Shown: positions 19,265-28,250 of the stretch, piece after piece
Layout of the letters: the number at the start of each line of letters is the position of its first letter
Numbering within the stretch: position 1 is the first letter of the stretch
Origin: Burkholderiales bacterium
GTDB taxonomy: Bacteria; Pseudomonadota; Gammaproteobacteria; Burkholderiales; Burkholderiaceae_C
NCBI GenBank assembly: GCA_016213265.1
Contig: JACRBA010000070.1
Coordinates: forward strand, 1-64,000
Direction of reading: 5' to 3'
DNA length: 64,000 nt
Position numbers and translations under genes: made by a program
The notes under the pieces: generated by a model
Databases searched by the model: none
Seen by the model: only the letters and a program-made list of their open reading frames with translations
Told to the model about the DNA's origin: nothing

Positions 19265-20347
19265 GTGGGGGCGGTGCCGACCGACGAGGGACGTGTGCAG
19301 ACCATGCTGTGGGTGGCGGGCGCCGTGCTCGCCGTGGCGACACTGCTGCCGCTGTGGCGGCAGTCGAGCTGGTGGGTGCGGGTGTTCGACTTCCCGCGCC
19401 TGCAGATCGCCGCCGGCCTGATGGCCGTGCTCCTCGCGCACGCCGCGGTGGGTGGGCGTGACGCCGCGGCGCACGGGTTCCGGGGCGTCCTGCTGGCCTG
19501 CCTGGTGCTGCAGGTGCGGCGCATCCTGCCCTACACGCGGGTCGCCCGCGTGCAGGTGCAGCAGAGCAGCTCACGCGACGGCCCGGGGCATCTGCGCCTG
19601 TTGTTCGCCAACGTGCTGCAGAGCAACCGCCACGCCGAGGGGCTGCTGCGCGCCGTGCAGGCGAGCCAGCCCGACATCGCGCTGGCGCTGGAGGTGGACG
19701 ACGCGTGGGTGCAGGCCCTGGCGCCCCTGCGGCACAGCCACCCGCACACGGTGCTGCAGCCGCAGGACAACACCTATGGCATGGCGCTGTACTCGCGGCT
19801 GCCGCTCATCGCGCCGCGGCTGGCCTTCCTGGTGCAGGGCGACGTGCCGTCCATCCACCTGCGTGTGCGCCTGGGCACGGGGGCGGAGGTGACGCTCCAT
19901 TGCCTGCACCCGCGGCCACCGGCGCCTGGCGAGGCCGCCAGTTCCGCGCAGCGGGACGCCGAGCTCGTGCTCGTGGGCCGCGAGGTCAAGCGCCGGCCCG
20001 GGCCGGTGGTGGTGATGGGCGACATGAACGACGTGGCCTGGTCGCACACCAGCGCGCTGTTCCGCAAGATCAGCGGCCTGCTCGATCCGCGTGTGGGCCG
20101 CGGCATGTTCAACACCTTCAATGCCAAGCACCGCTTCGTGCGCTTTCCGCTGGACCACTTCTTCCATTCCAACGACTTCCGGCTGGTGGAGTTCCGGCGC
20201 CTGCCGTTCTTCGGCTCGGACCACTTCCCCGTGTACATCCACCTGAGCCACGAGCCCGATGCCGAGGCCGCGCAGCCCGAGCCCCGGGCCGGCGCGCAGG
20301 CGCGGGCCGAGGCGCAGGAGAAGGTGGCCGAAGCGCGCACGTCCTGA
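19265..20347 (+). CDS. Endonuclease/exonuclease/phosphatase family membrane protein
   Basis: N-terminal TM segments; LLFANVLQSNRHAEGLL, VVVMGDMNDVAW, FGSDHFPVYIHL. Confidence 0.92.
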   Translation: MGAVPTDEGRVQTMLWVAGAVLAVATLLPLWRQSSWWVRVFDFPRLQIAAGLMAVLLAHAAVGGRDAAAHGFRGVLLACLVLQVRRILPYTRVARVQVQQSSSRDGPGHLRLLFANVLQSNRHAEGLLRAVQASQPDIALALEVDDAWVQALAPLRHSHPHTVLQPQDNTYGMALYSRLPLIAPRLAFLVQGDVPSIHLRVRLGTGAEVTLHCLHPRPPAPGEAASSAQRDAELVLVGREVKRRPGPVVVMGDMNDVAWSHTSALFRKISGLLDPRVGRGMFNTFNAKHRFVRFPLDHFFHSNDFRLVEFRRLPFFGSDHFPVYIHLSHEPDAEAAQPEPRAGAQARAEAQEKVAEARTS

Positions 20348-20394
20348 GCCTCGACAAGCACCGCGCGCGGCGCACCGACCTACACTTGCGCCCC

Positions 20395-20778
20395 ATGGCG
20401 CGCCGCACCCTGCCCCGGACGATCGCCGCATGGCTGGCCATGTGGGCGGTGCTGCTGCCCGTGTGGGCGCCGGTGGCGTCGCAGGCCATGGGCGGGCCGG
20501 CCGCACCGGGCGCGCTGGTCGAGATCTGCAGCGCCTCCGGCACGCGCTGGGTGGCGGTGGATGCCAGCGAGGACGCGGGCTCCACGCTGCCCGCCCAGGC
20601 CGCGGCCGACTGCCCCTACTGCCTGCATCCGCTGCTGGGCCTGGCCCCGCCCACCTGGGCGCTGGCCCTGCCCAGCCCCGTGGCGGCGCCCCCTGCGCCG
20701 CCCGCCGCGGGCGAGCCGCCGGTCATTCGCCACGGCTGGTCGCCCGCCGCACCCCGCGCCCCACCGGCCACGGCCTGA
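20395..20778 (+). CDS. DUF2946-like small exported protein with DCPYC motif
   Basis: TM/signal segment, QAAADCPYCLHPLLGL; directly upstream of a TonB receptor. Confidence 0.7.
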   Translation: MARRTLPRTIAAWLAMWAVLLPVWAPVASQAMGGPAAPGALVEICSASGTRWVAVDASEDAGSTLPAQAAADCPYCLHPLLGLAPPTWALALPSPVAAPPAPPAAGEPPVIRHGWSPAAPRAPPATA

Positions 20779-20975
20779 ACCGGGCGGCGCACGGCGCGCA
20801 CAGCGCGGCCGTGACCGCCTGGCGTCCGCCGCCGGATCCGCCCTGGCCCGCTGCTGCGGGCGGGCGCATCCCTTCTGTTTCTGCGGCCGGCCGGCCCGTG
20901 GCGGCCGCTGCCTGCGCGCGCTGAGCGTGCGGGCAGCGCCTGCGCGGCCGGACGGCCAGGCCGTCGCTTCCTTCC

Positions 20976-23258
20976 ATGACAGTCCTCTCTCTCGGTGCCG
21001 CCCTGCTGGGTGCGGCCAGCAGCGCCATGCCCGCTGCGAACACGGCCGACACGGCCCCCGTGCAACGTGTCGTCATCACCGGCTCCACCATCGACGATCG
21101 CTTCGGCGAGAACCGGCGGGAGCCGTCCTCCACCACCACGCTGTCCGGCCGCAAGGTCGAGGCCGAACACGCGGAGAACCTCGTGCAGGTGCTGCGCGCG
21201 CTGCCCGGCGTCACCATCGACAGCCAGGGCGGCGACGACCTGAAGATCAAGTTCCGCGGCGTCGAGAACCAGCGCTACATGGGCGAGAAGCCTGGCGTGG
21301 CCATCGTCATCGACGGCGTGCCGGTGTTCGAGCGCACCGGCAAGGTGAACATCAACCTCGACAACATCCAGAGCATCAAGGTCATCAAGGGCGGGGCCTC
21401 GTACCTGTTCGGTGAGGATGCCCTGGCCGGTGCCGTGATCATCACCACCAAGCGCGGCGCGGCCAGCACGACCGGCGCGCTGGAGGCGGACGGCGGTGCC
21501 TACGGCTACCAGCGCGGGCTGGCCCGGCTGGGCGGCGCGGGCGAGGCGCTCTCGGGCCACCTGCAGCTGAGCGACCGCCGCGCCGACGACTACCACTTCC
21601 AGTCGCGTTATGCCACGCAGTCGGCGGCCGGCCACCTGCGCTGGTCCCCGCTGGCGGACGCCGAGCTGGCCCTGGGCGTGGAGGTGGACGACCGCTTCCG
21701 CGACAAGCACGGCACCGTCACCGGCATCACCCAGGCGGCCGACGACCCGCGCGGCGAGTTCGGCCGCGACTACGCCCGCCATTTCGACGTGGCCCTGCAG
21801 CGCGTGAACCTGACCTGGTCGCAGGACCTGGCGGCCATGGGCCAGCTGCTGGCGCTGGGCTACGAGTACACCGACCACACCGTGTTCTGGAGCGCGCCGC
21901 AGCGCTTCAGCGACACCGGTGCGCCCGTGACCGCGGGCGACGCCTACACCACGCTCAACGACTACCACCAGCGCCAGCGCGGCGTGAAGAGCGAATGGCG
22001 CCACAGCGCAGGCCCGCTGGCCGTCATGCTGGGCGGCGAGCTCAAGCGCAACCGCTACCTCAACCTCACCACCGCGAAGGTGGCCTACCGCAACAGCCCC
22101 ATGGGCCCGGTGGTGCCGGCCGGCACGGTGATGGGCGACGACGCCACGCAGGAGCGCGTCCACGCCCTGTACACCGAGCTGAAGTGGTCGCCCCAGCCGG
22201 CGTGGACGCTCACCGGCAACCTGCGCCATGACCGCATCGGGCTTGACTACACGGCCGAGCCGGTGGACGGCAATGGCCGCGTGGCCATCGACGAAAGCAA
22301 GGCCTTCGCGGCCACGAGCTGGCGCCTCGGGGCCGCCTGGACGCCCACGGACGAGCTCAGCGTGTTCGCCAATGCGTCCACCGGCTTTCGCGTGCCCACG
22401 GTCGACCAGCTCTACCGCGGCAGCCAGAACCCGTCGGGCGGCGTGGCCAACAACCCCGACCTGGCGCCCGAGCGTGCCACCAACCTCGAGCTGGGCGTGC
22501 GGCACCTGTTCGACGCCGGCGGGCAGCGCCTGTCGGTGGAAGCGGCCGTGTTCCAGATCGACCGCCGCGATTTCATCCTCGACACCAACGGCCAGTACGG
22601 CAGTGGCGACGGCGTCACCGTGGCCCGCTACGAGAACATCGGCGGGGCCCGCTCGCGCGGGCTGGAGCTGGCGCTGCACGGCGCGCCCACCGAGGCGCTG
22701 GGCTGGGACCTCAGCTACACCTACCTCGACGCGGTCTTCACCCGCTACGACCACTTCAACCTGGCACTCGGCAACCCGCGCGGGCGGCCCGTGGGCAGCC
22801 CCGGCTGCCCGGTCGCCGCGCCCGACTGGAACGCCTGCTACACCGTGGTGGGCTACCGCAACACCGGCCGCTCGCTGCCGCGCGTGCCGCCGCACACCCT
22901 GAACGCGCGGCTGAACTGGCAGGCCCCCGGCGGCTGGCGCCTGTGGGGCGAGGTGGACCACCGGGCCACGGCCTGGGCCGACGAGATCAACCAGGAGAAG
23001 TGGCCCGGCCGCACCCTGCTGAACCTGATGGCCGAGTACGGCAGCCGCCTCCCGTGGGGGCAGGGCGTGCGCCTGACGGCCTTCGTGCGCGTGGACAACG
23101 CCACCGACGAGCGCTTCTACACCATCGCCCGCGGCACCAACGACGCGCAGAGCTACGCCACCGGCTTCCGCTACGACGGCGTGTACAACGCCGAGGATCT
23201 CTCGCTCACCGTCGACCCGGGCCGCGTCTGGCGCGCCGGGCTCGCGCTGCGCTTCTGA
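20976..23258 (+). CDS. TonB-dependent receptor
   Basis: Plug ENLVQVLRALPGVTIDSQGGDDLKIKFRGVENQRYMGEKPGVAIVIDGVPV...; barrel C-terminus WRAGLALRF. Confidence 0.96.
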   Translation: MTVLSLGAALLGAASSAMPAANTADTAPVQRVVITGSTIDDRFGENRREPSSTTTLSGRKVEAEHAENLVQVLRALPGVTIDSQGGDDLKIKFRGVENQRYMGEKPGVAIVIDGVPVFERTGKVNINLDNIQSIKVIKGGASYLFGEDALAGAVIITTKRGAASTTGALEADGGAYGYQRGLARLGGAGEALSGHLQLSDRRADDYHFQSRYATQSAAGHLRWSPLADAELALGVEVDDRFRDKHGTVTGITQAADDPRGEFGRDYARHFDVALQRVNLTWSQDLAAMGQLLALGYEYTDHTVFWSAPQRFSDTGAPVTAGDAYTTLNDYHQRQRGVKSEWRHSAGPLAVMLGGELKRNRYLNLTTAKVAYRNSPMGPVVPAGTVMGDDATQERVHALYTELKWSPQPAWTLTGNLRHDRIGLDYTAEPVDGNGRVAIDESKAFAATSWRLGAAWTPTDELSVFANASTGFRVPTVDQLYRGSQNPSGGVANNPDLAPERATNLELGVRHLFDAGGQRLSVEAAVFQIDRRDFILDTNGQYGSGDGVTVARYENIGGARSRGLELALHGAPTEALGWDLSYTYLDAVFTRYDHFNLALGNPRGRPVGSPGCPVAAPDWNACYTVVGYRNTGRSLPRVPPHTLNARLNWQAPGGWRLWGEVDHRATAWADEINQEKWPGRTLLNLMAEYGSRLPWGQGVRLTAFVRVDNATDERFYTIARGTNDAQSYATGFRYDGVYNAEDLSLTVDPGRVWRAGLALRF

Positions 23259-23267
23259 GGGGTGGCC

Positions 23268-26200
23268 ATGACACGACACATTCGCGTGTGGCTGCTGCTG
23301 TGCCTGTGGGCGCTGGCTGGCGGCGCGGCGCAGGCCATGGACAAGGTGGCCGTGCTGTCCACCCGCTTCGTGCTCGAACGCAAGTTCCAGCTGATAGAGG
23401 AGGCGGCGCGCGAGCGCGGCGTGCAGCTCGCCTGGACCCAGGTGGACCGCGACGGCGAGGCCGGCGTGCGCCGCGCGCTCGATGGCGCGCGGCTGGTGGT
23501 GGTGGACGCGCCGCGTGGCGACGACCAGGCGCAGATCGAGCGCGTGGCCGGTGCCCTGCTGCGCGAGCGCGCCCTGCCCACCGTGGGCATCCATGTGATG
23601 AGCCCGCCCGGCCGCCTGCGCGCCCAGCAGATCGACGGTGCGCAGGCGCAGCGCCTGTTCGACTACTGGGTCGGCGGCACCCGGGCCAACCACGAGCGGC
23701 TCGCCGCCTACCTGCGCACCTGGCTGGACGGAGGCGACCTGTCGGCGACGGCGGGCCCCGTGCCGCTGCCCGCCAGCGGCATCTACCACCCCGCGCAGGC
23801 ACAGGCCGTGGCGGCGACGCTGCCGGACTACCTGGCGTGGTGGGCGGGCCATGCCGGCAGCGCCTGGCAGGGCCGGCCGGTGGTGGCGATGGAGATCAGC
23901 AGCAGCTACCTGGCCGACGGCCAGACGCGCATGCTCGACGACACCATCCAGGCGCTGGAGCGCGCGGGTGCGGTGCCCCTCGTCTTCTACCGCGGCACCC
24001 GCGCACAGCGGCCGCGCGCGGCGAGGGCCGCGGACGCGCCGGTGCGCGACGAGGCCCTCGACGAGCCGCTGCTGATGCTGCACGGGCGCCTGCTGCCGCA
24101 GGTGATGGTGGTCAACACCTTCCTCGGCACCGACCCCGAGGCGCGTCGCGCCTGGCACCGCGCGATGGGCATCCCGGTGATCAACCTGCTGCACTACCGC
24201 ACCGGCGACCGCGGCCAGTACGCCCGCGACACCGCCGGCGTGAGCAGCTTCTACCTGCCCTTCACGCTGACCAGCGCCGAGTACATCGGCCTGCAGGACC
24301 CCGTGCTGCTCACCACCAACGAAGGCGGCGAGCTGGTGCCCCTGCCCGAGCAGATGGACCTGCTGGTGGGCAAGTGCGTGCGCCTCGCCCGCCTGGCCAT
24401 GGCGGCGAACGCCGACAAGCGCGTGGCCCTGCTGTTCTGGAACCACCCGCCGGGCGAGAAGAACCAGGGCGCCTCGCACCTGAACGTGCCGCGCTCCATC
24501 GAGCACGTCGTGGCGCGCCTGCGGGCCGAGGGCTACGCCTTCGACGCCGTGAGCGAGGCCCGGGTGATCGATGCAGTCGCGCAGATGCTGCGCCCGGCGT
24601 ACCGCCACGATGGCCTGGGCGCGTTGATGCAGACGCCACACTGGGATTTCCTGCCCCTGGCGGCCTACCAGGCGTGGCTGGACGGTCTGCCCGCGGCGGT
24701 GCGCCAGCGCATCCTGGACCGTTGGGGGGCGCCGTCGACCAGTGCCTACTTCGCGCACTGGGCGGGAGAGCCGGGCTTCGTGCTGCCGCGCATGCGGCTG
24801 GGCCGGCTGGTGGTGATGCCGCAGATGTCGCGCGGCGAGTCCATGGCCATGGAGGACGAGAAGAAGCTCTTCCACGACAACCAGGTGCCGCCCAACCACG
24901 CCTACCTGGCGCAGTACCTGTGGATCCGCACCCAGTGGCGGGCCGACGCCATCGTGCACTTCGGCACCCACGGCACGCAGGAGTGGACGCCCGGCAAGGA
25001 GCGTGGCCTGTGGGCCTACGACGACCCGAACCTGCTGGTGGGCAACGTGCCCGTCATCTACCCCTACATCGTCGACAACATCGGCGAGGCGGTGCATGTG
25101 AAGCGCCGCGGCCGCGGGGTGATCGTCAGCCACCAGACGCCGGCCCTGTCGCCGGCGGGCCTGTCCGACGACCTGGTGCAGATCCTCGATGCGATCCGCG
25201 AACACGGCGCGGTGGACGAGGGCCCGGTGAAGGAGGCCGCGCGCCAGCGTGTGATCGAGCTCGCGCTGAAGATGCAGCTGCACCGCGACCTGCAATGGGA
25301 CCGCGCGCCCGCGCCGGGCGGCGGCCAGGCGCCCGCGCCGGGCCCGGCCGAGATGGCCGCGCGCATCGGCGCCGAGTTCCCGCGCTTCCTGCGCGAGCTG
25401 CAGGACCACCTGGAGGACCTGAGCGCGGCGCAGCAGCCGCTCGGCCTGCACACGCTGGGCCGCGATGCCGAGCCCGCGCACCTGGCCAGCACGGTGATGC
25501 AGATGCTGGGCCAGCCGTTGTATGCGCACTTCGGCTTCCGCAACGCCCAGGCGGTGTTCCTGGGCGACTACCGGCAGGTGCAGCAGTCGGCGCCGTACCG
25601 GTTCGTGCAGGCGCACGTGCTGGGCGATGAGCCGCTGCCGCCGTCCGCCGACGACGCGCTGCGCGCCCTGGCCGAGCAGGGGCGGCGCCATGCGGCCAAC
25701 CTGCGCGCCGAGCGCGAGGTGGACGGCCTGCTGCGCGGGCTCGCCGCGCGCTGGATCGACCCCAGCTACGGCGGCGACCCGGTGCGCAACCCCGACGCCC
25801 TGCCCACCGGCCGCAACATGTACGGCTTCGACCCCGGGCGCGTGCCCACGCCCGCGGCCTACGAGGCCGGCGCGCAGGCCGTGGACCAGCTCGTGCGCAG
25901 CTACCAGCAGACCCACGGCGGCCGGTTCCCCGACAAGCTCGCCTTCAGCATGTGGAGCACCGAGACCATGCGCCACCTGGGCATGCTGGAGGCGCAGGTG
26001 CTGTGGGCGATGGGCGTGCGGCCGGTGTGGGACGCGGGCGGCCGCGTCACCGGCATGGAGGTGGTGCCGCTGGCGCAGCTGGGCCGGCCGCGCATCGACG
26101 TGGTGATCTCGCTGACCGGCCTGTACCGCGACCAGTTCCCCAACGTGATGGAGCGCTTCAACGAGGCCATCGGCCTGCTCGCGCGGGCCGACGAGCCGGC

Positions 26201-27380
26201 GTCGCAGAACCCCATCCGCGCGAACACCGAGCGCATCCGCGAGGCGGTGATGCGCCGCGGCGTGGCCGCCGACGAGGCCCAGGAGCTGGCGTTGACGCGC
26301 CTGTTCGGCAACGAGAGCGGTGACTACGGCACCAAGCTGCCCGACGCCACCCTGGCGTCGGACCGCTGGGACGAGGGCGACGGACGCCTGCAGGCGCTGT
26401 ACCTGTCGCGCATGGGCTGGGCCTACGGGCCCGACCCGGCCCGCTGGAGCCGCCGCTACACCGACGCCCAGGGCGCCCCGGTGGACGCCTACGCCGAGCA
26501 CCTGAAGGGCACGCGCGCGGCGGTGTTCTCGCGCTCGTCCAACCTGCGCGGGCTGCTCGACACCGACCACCCCTTCGAGTACCTGGGCGGCATCTCGATG
26601 GCGGTGCGCCACCTCGACGGGCAGGCGCCGCCGCTCTACATCAGCAACATGCGCGACCCGCAGCGCGCGAAGCTGGAGACGGCCGAGCGTTTCCTGGCCA
26701 ACGAGCTGCGCGCGGTGTACCACCACCCCGGCTGGCTCACCGAGATGAAGAAGGAGGGCTATGCCGGCACGCTGCAGCTGCTCAACACCGTGAACAACTT
26801 CTGGGGCTGGCAGGTGATGGACCGGCAGGTGGTGCGCGACGACCAGTGGCAGGCCTTCCACGACACCTACGTGCGCGACCGCCACCAGCTGGGCCTGCGC
26901 GAGTGGTTCGAGCGCAGCAACCCCACCGCCCTGGCCCAGGTGGCCGAGCGCATGCTGGAGGCGATCCGCAAGGGCTACTGGCAGGCCGACGAGGCCACCC
27001 AGCGCGAGCTGGTGCAGACCTGGACGGAGATCGCCGCCCGGCACGACGTGCACACCAGCAACCAGGCGTTCCAGGCGCACGTGGCCCGGCTCGCCGCCGG
27101 CTACGGCCTGGGCATGCCATCGCCTTCAGGCGCGCGCCCCGCGACGCCCGCCGCCCCCCGCCCCGCCACGGCGCCGCGGGCCGCCGCCATGCCGCCCCCG
27201 GCGGCCCCGCCATCGCCCGCGCCCACGCCCGACACCGTGGAGCGCGGCCAGCAACTGCGCGAGGTGCCGCTCGCGCGCCACGTGCAGCGCCTGGTCTGGG
27301 CCTATGGCTGGCTGATCGCCGCCGTGGTGCTGGCCGGCCTCGGGTGGCAGGCCTGGCGCACCCGCCGTGAACTCGACTGA
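23268..27380 (+). CDS. Secreted, C-terminally membrane-anchored CobN/BchH-like metallochelatase large subunit homologue
   Basis: Signal peptide MTRHIRVWLLLCLWALAGGAAQA; CobN-type core HFGTHGTQEWTPGKERGLWAYDDPNLLVGNVPVIYPYIVDNIGEAVHVKRRGRGVIVSHQTP; Pro/Ala linker then TM helix LVWAYGWLIAAVVLAGLGW. Confidence 0.92.
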   Translation: MTRHIRVWLLLCLWALAGGAAQAMDKVAVLSTRFVLERKFQLIEEAARERGVQLAWTQVDRDGEAGVRRALDGARLVVVDAPRGDDQAQIERVAGALLRERALPTVGIHVMSPPGRLRAQQIDGAQAQRLFDYWVGGTRANHERLAAYLRTWLDGGDLSATAGPVPLPASGIYHPAQAQAVAATLPDYLAWWAGHAGSAWQGRPVVAMEISSSYLADGQTRMLDDTIQALERAGAVPLVFYRGTRAQRPRAARAADAPVRDEALDEPLLMLHGRLLPQVMVVNTFLGTDPEARRAWHRAMGIPVINLLHYRTGDRGQYARDTAGVSSFYLPFTLTSAEYIGLQDPVLLTTNEGGELVPLPEQMDLLVGKCVRLARLAMAANADKRVALLFWNHPPGEKNQGASHLNVPRSIEHVVARLRAEGYAFDAVSEARVIDAVAQMLRPAYRHDGLGALMQTPHWDFLPLAAYQAWLDGLPAAVRQRILDRWGAPSTSAYFAHWAGEPGFVLPRMRLGRLVVMPQMSRGESMAMEDEKKLFHDNQVPPNHAYLAQYLWIRTQWRADAIVHFGTHGTQEWTPGKERGLWAYDDPNLLVGNVPVIYPYIVDNIGEAVHVKRRGRGVIVSHQTPALSPAGLSDDLVQILDAIREHGAVDEGPVKEAARQRVIELALKMQLHRDLQWDRAPAPGGGQAPAPGPAEMAARIGAEFPRFLRELQDHLEDLSAAQQPLGLHTLGRDAEPAHLASTVMQMLGQPLYAHFGFRNAQAVFLGDYRQVQQSAPYRFVQAHVLGDEPLPPSADDALRALAEQGRRHAANLRAEREVDGLLRGLAARWIDPSYGGDPVRNPDALPTGRNMYGFDPGRVPTPAAYEAGAQAVDQLVRSYQQTHGGRFPDKLAFSMWSTETMRHLGMLEAQVLWAMGVRPVWDAGGRVTGMEVVPLAQLGRPRIDVVISLTGLYRDQFPNVMERFNEAIGLLARADEPASQNPIRANTERIREAVMRRGVAADEAQELALTRLFGNESGDYGTKLPDATLASDRWDEGDGRLQALYLSRMGWAYGPDPARWSRRYTDAQGAPVDAYAEHLKGTRAAVFSRSSNLRGLLDTDHPFEYLGGISMAVRHLDGQAPPLYISNMRDPQRAKLETAERFLANELRAVYHHPGWLTEMKKEGYAGTLQLLNTVNNFWGWQVMDRQVVRDDQWQAFHDTYVRDRHQLGLREWFERSNPTALAQVAERMLEAIRKGYWQADEATQRELVQTWTEIAARHDVHTSNQAFQAHVARLAAGYGLGMPSPSGARPATPAAPRPATAPRAAAMPPPAAPPSPAPTPDTVERGQQLREVPLARHVQRLVWAYGWLIAAVVLAGLGWQAWRTRRELD

Positions 27381-27404
27381 CCTTCCTTCTGATCGGAGCT
27401 TTCC

Positions 27405-27896
27405 ATGAATGCCCTTGAATCCCTGCTCTACGAGACCTCCAAGTTCTTCCTCACGCCCGTGCTGGTGCTGCTGTGCGCGATGTTCGTGTATGCCTTGTTC
27501 GCGCTCGGCGCCTTCGTGCTGGACCTGGCGCTGCGCCGCGTGGGCGGCGCTGGCCGGCAGCCGCTGGCGGCCTTCCGCCGTCGCCATCCCGACAGCCACG
27601 CCGCCGCGGTGGAGCTGCACCTGCTGAAGCTGCTGGAGCCACTGCGCATCGTCAGCCGGGTGGCGCCCATGCTCGGGCTGGTGGCGACCATGATCCCCAT
27701 GGGGCCGGCGCTGGTGGCGGTGTCGTCCGGCAACGCACAGGGCATCGCCCAGAACCTGGTGGTGGCCTTCGCCGCCGTGATCGTGGCGCTGATGGCCGCG
27801 GCCATCACCTACACCGTGCTGTCGGTGCGGCGCCGCTGGCTGCTGGCCGAGCTCAACGCGCTCATGCACACCGCGCCGGAGGTGGTCCATGGCTGA
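27405..27896 (+). CDS. MotA/TolQ/ExbB proton channel family protein
   Basis: LEPLRIVSRVAPMLGLVATMIPMGPALVAVSSGNAQGIAQNLVVAFAAVIVALMAAAITYTVLSVRRRW. Confidence 0.93.
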   Translation: MNALESLLYETSKFFLTPVLVLLCAMFVYALFALGAFVLDLALRRVGGAGRQPLAAFRRRHPDSHAAAVELHLLKLLEPLRIVSRVAPMLGLVATMIPMGPALVAVSSGNAQGIAQNLVVAFAAVIVALMAAAITYTVLSVRRRWLLAELNALMHTAPEVVHG

Positions 27897-28233
27897 CCGG
27901 CTGCTCGACGGCATCCTCGACGACGACGACGGCGACGACCCCATCCTGTCGGTGGTGAACCTCGTGGACGTGTTCCTGGTGGTGATCGCCGTGCTGCTGA
28001 TCGCGGTGCTGGAGAACCCGCTCAACCCGTTCCAGACGCAGGACGCCGTGGTCATCAAGCACCCCGGCCAGCCGCACATGGAGATGCTGGTCAAGCAGGG
28101 CACCGAGCTGCGCCACTACAAGGCGAGCGGCCAGATCGGCGAAGGGCAGGGCCAGAAGGCCGGCACCGCCTACCGCCTGCAGGACGGCAGCATGGTGTAC
28201 GTGCCCGAAGCGGCGGCGAGCGCCGCACGCTGA
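27889..28233 (+). CDS. DUF2149 family membrane protein (ExbD/TolR-like TM helix)
   Basis: DDDDGDDPILSVVNLVDVFLVVIAVLLIAVLENPLNPFQ; overlaps the ExbB-like stop by 8 bp. Confidence 0.88.
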   Translation: MADRLLDGILDDDDGDDPILSVVNLVDVFLVVIAVLLIAVLENPLNPFQTQDAVVIKHPGQPHMEMLVKQGTELRHYKASGQIGEGQGQKAGTAYRLQDGSMVYVPEAAASAAR

Positions 28234-28250
28234 CGCACGCGCCCGGGCGC

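Noticed and set aside
20779-20975. Possible cobalamin riboswitch or Fur/Zur box upstream of the CobN-cluster receptor
   Set aside because: No B12-box or AT-rich Fur/Zur palindrome found by eye in this gap or upstream of 20395; regulation remains unknown.
20616-27080. 2154-aa minus-strand ORF antisense to the TonB receptor and CobN-like gene
   Set aside because: Composition-driven antisense ORF in high-GC DNA; His/Gly/Arg/Val-rich with no domain, while the plus strand encodes clear protein families.
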